From: Eretmocerus hayati
Lineage: Eukaryota > Arthropoda > Insecta > Hymenoptera > Aphelinidae
Assembly (NCBI GenBank): GCA_029851415.1
Contig: CM056741.1
Coordinates: forward strand, 177,675,021-177,739,020
Length of the DNA: 64,000 bases
Direction of reading: 5' to 3'
The translations under genes and the position numbers were made by a program. This document shows positions 61,979 to 64,000 of the stretch, in pieces. Numbering within the stretch: position 1 is the stretch's first letter; each line of letters begins with the position of its first letter. The notes under the pieces are model-generated. The model ran no database searches and had not been told where the DNA came from. It saw nothing but the letters and a program-made list of their open reading frames with translations.

Positions 61979-62854
61979 TTCGATGCATGATTTCGCGTAG
62001 AGCGTTGTTCCAGCACCATATCAACCTCACTTCTATATCCTTGAAAGTAATGTTTATTTCATGTTTACCAATTTCGTCATGTATCCATTCAGAAATTTCA
62101 TTCTGATCGATCACCTGGAGTGATCATTAGTGAATAAGTTATGTGAGTTTGTGCGAATCTCAATTTTTAAGAACTGCGATCAGTTCGTTTTTTCTAACAA
62201 ATCAGTTAAAATTTGCTACTGTTTTGATGATTCAGCCAGCAGGATTCGTAGAAAAAAGATACCGATTGAATCGGTGCATGTATTTCTGCAGATTTTTGGA
62301 TTATTTGTATTAACAGAAATTTTTTCGTACTTTTTTTACCAATTTTAGAATATTCTCATTTGATTATTTGATTCTAATCGATCAAATCCTCTTAGAATCG
62401 GTGACATAGTCTTATGCGTGCATTTTATTCGGACGAATTTTATTATTATTCTCCACAATTTGCCAGCTTGTACTTGCCTCTGAATGTTCGATATGATCCC
62501 TCTAGCAGGCTTATAGAGGAGTAGTTTATTCATAGTCTAGCTATAAACTTTAAAATGTACTAATATTTAAGTAAAAAATATTATTATGTACTGTAGATGT
62601 GCTGACTCAAGTTATTATCAATAAATCATATAATACGCAGATCCCTGTAATTGGATTTTTTATTGTATTTAGAAATTTCTTAAAGAAGATTTCTATGAAT
62701 TTGTAGAATATTCCTGGGTTCCCGAAATGTTATCGCAAACTCATCTTTTGCGCGATTATCGCGCGTGCGATGACTTTAAGGTCCGGTACAGTGATCTTAA
62801 AGTCCTCTTAAAGTGATCTTTAAGTGTACATCGCGATTATCGCAAATATCGAAG
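61979..62854. other. 3' non-coding and subterminal region of the transposon
   Basis: About 62190-62854 matches unit 1 (55930-56511). It holds the palindromic GCGCGATTATCGCGCG-like stretch near 62750-62768 and several CTTAAAGT sites from 62790. The 72-codon frame at 62130-62348 is not a gene. Confidence 0.7.
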
Positions 62855-62966
62855 ATTACTTGAAAAAGTGCACTTTAAGATCTCTTTAAGTTAACTTGGT
62901 GTTCACTGGGATTACTTGAGGAAGTGCACTTTGAGTTCACTTTAAGTACACATGGTGTTCACTGGG
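62855..62966. repeat. Duplicated 56-bp right terminus of the transposon
   Basis: 62855-62910 and 62911-62966 are two head-to-tail copies of 56 bp. Each starts ATTACTTGA and ends GGTGTTCACTGGG, and by eye they differ at about 8 positions. Both end in a potential transposon terminus, but only the outer one gives a perfect 17-bp match to the outer left end. Confidence 0.9.
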
Positions 62967-62968
62967 TA

Positions 62969-63170
62969 TGTCTGCGTCACGTCTATTGAGTGATAACTCT
63001 AATATTCGCTCTAACACCTGCTCTCGAATCGTCAGGTATGTTAGATCAGCTGATGAACAGAGAGTGTTATCATTCGATCGTAGGGTAAAACAGATGATAA
63101 AACAGGGACTAGACAATTCTCCGGCTGGTTTCCGGTTCAGCTAATAGATGGCGTGACAGGTCTGATAAAC
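62969..63170 (-). mobile_element. Displaced 5' part of the split LINE
   Basis: Joining the minus strand of this segment to 55176 with a single TA gives an uninterrupted frame. At least 30 codons upstream of MRKC stay open, including LERILELSLNRRDADIS. The segment has no other identity. The true 5' end of the LINE is not visible; about 63170 is a guess. Confidence 0.5.
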
Positions 63171-63850
63171 AACGAATTTGCCTCGATACCAGAATCCATT
63201 GACGACAGAAAGACTGATCTTAACTACGATGTAAAACGCTATGTAACAACACGCTATGTAAAACAACACACTTGGCGATATTAAAATCCTTCCGATACGA
63301 TCATAAAAAGCGATCGACGTAAACATCCGTCATTTATGCTTTCGCAAAACATCAAAAATTCGATTCGCCACAGCACGATGTACATCTACACTCACACAGA
63401 GTCAACTTTGCCACATGACACTTGGCCACTATGCACAAATACCTGGGGCCATTCAGATGATGATGCTCGAAGTAATGGCGAAACTACTCACTATTCCTCT
63501 TCTGGAACACAGATTTCTTGCCAGGCAAAGGTGTCATAATCCACAGGCAGCAATCCAATAGCTCTTTTCAAAGTTAGCCTCGTAGCAGTGAATGTGTCGT
63601 GTGGGGCCAAGCTCTTCCTCTCTTGGGCACATAACCTCCAATTCTAGGAAAAAATTTGCCCAAGGAATCGAGATTTTCCGAGATCTTCCGATCTCTTCCC
63701 CAGGATAATACTTGTGAATGTGTTTTGCAATCAGACGCTTGCATAAAACTGAAAAAACAGCAGGCCCGTAGGCAGATTGAGGCAGAATTTGTCGACATTT
63801 GTAGGAGCGTCCAATAGTACATGTATTCCGTATACCCACCAGAGACAGAG
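63171..63850. other. No supported gene
   Basis: A 19-bp motif with ACGCTATGTAA is tandemly duplicated near 63236-63270. The long minus-strand frames at 63534-63980 cross the LINE tail repeats and have no domain, so I do not call them. Confidence 0.35.
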
Positions 63851-63857
63851 AGAGAGA

Positions 63858-63889
<32 letters not shown>

Positions 63890-64000
63890 TGTTTATTCGT
63901 CCGGGGACAATTGGGTCCCATAGGGCACTTTGCCAATTACATTGGATCATAAAATTCATGAAATTTTTCCAATTTATCATTACAAAATTTCAATAAGGTA
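63851..64000 (-). mobile_element. 3' end of another LINE copy, running off the window
   Basis: On the minus strand the sequence reads into GGACGAATAAACAAATC and then an (AATC)n tail of about seven units at 63859-63889, with a short GA run beyond. This is the typical 3' terminus of Jockey/CR1-group LINEs and matches the end near 51249. The coding part lies right of the window. Confidence 0.65.

Larger units (their letters stand above)
55177..62966 (+). mobile_element. Composite CACTA/EnSpm-like transposon, 7.8 kb
   Basis: The outer ends are a perfect 17-bp inverted repeat, CCCAGTGAACACCATGT, at 55177 and ending at 62966. They are flanked by TA on both sides (55175-55176 and 62967-62968). Inside, a second left end (CCCAGTGAGCACCATGT, 56512) divides it into a 1,335-bp deletion derivative and a 6,455-bp coding unit in the same orientation. 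Subterminal zones are rich in ACTTTAAG/CTTAAAGT, probable transposase-binding sites as known for plant CACTA elements. The coding unit carries a broken transposase and an intact second gene. Superfamily assignment rests on the transposase motifs, because the ends do not read CACTA. The whole structure sits in the ORF1 start region of a LINE. Confidence 0.8.
56512..62966 (+). mobile_element. Unit 2: full-length CACTA-like coding unit
   Basis: It runs from the inner left end CCCAGTGAGCACCATGT to the duplicated right end. From left to right: hairpin and octamer sites, a 5' region (56690-57190), the transposase gene (57219-59433), the multi-exon second gene (about 59780-61978), then a 3' non-coding zone with subterminal octamers. 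Both genes are on the same strand. This two-gene layout resembles plant CACTA elements, which encode a transposase and an accessory DNA-binding protein. Confidence 0.8.

Noticed and set aside
63534..63980. 148-codon minus-strand frame with an INQSINQS repeat
   Set aside because: It reads through the tetranucleotide tail of the LINE 3' end and its flank.

Overview
This is AT-rich, repeat-dense eukaryotic nuclear DNA, most probably from an insect. The hints are an animal-type CACTA/EnSpm-like transposon, a Jockey/CR1-group LINE, piggyBac-type TTAA elements, a tRNA-headed short element and canonical GT...AG introns. A hymenopteran is my guess, but no single gene proves it. There are no operons, bacterial genes, CRISPR arrays or rRNA genes. 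Gene density is very low: most short open frames in this AT-rich DNA are chance.

Host-gene signal is confined to two exon-like segments. One is a minus-strand exon at 641-804 that encodes a signal-peptide-like start and ends at a GTGAGT donor. The other is a plus-strand exon at 17261-17537, with a TATA-like box in a palindrome upstream, an in-frame TAA and a GTAAGT donor. A weaker single-frame candidate lies at 49244-49648.

Region by region: 0-11 kb is mostly unannotated, with a 670-bp foldback element at 2.1-2.8 kb. At 11.4-14.7 kb there is a dense repeat cluster: a TTAA-flanked piggyBac-like element, a tRNA-like sequence split by a second TTAA element made of two hairpins, and a 1.65-kb composite inverted repeat. 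20.9-35 kb is a field of foldback and MITE-like elements, several belonging to families with two or three copies in this window. 35-51 kb is sparse, with a 10-mer minisatellite, a GC-rich repeat-like island and a second copy of an element whose ends carry GTGTACCCAACTTG.

51.2-63 kb is the most informative part. A minus-strand LINE (51.2-55.17 kb, with its 5' remainder at about 62.97-63.17 kb) has been split by a 7.8-kb CACTA/EnSpm-like transposon. The transposon is a tandem composite of a 1.3-kb deletion derivative joined head-to-tail to a 6.45-kb unit. The long unit carries a transposase gene broken by one frameshift. It also carries a second gene of at least seven exons whose reading frame and splice sites are intact, encoding an acidic, coiled-coil, DUF4806-like protein. 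The outer ends carry perfect 17-bp inverted repeats flanked by TA. At the right edge the 3' end of another LINE copy begins at 63.86 kb.

The best candidate for something new is therefore the composite CACTA-like element with its preserved second gene. The second candidate is the set of foldback families whose arms diverge between copies while remaining complementary within each copy.
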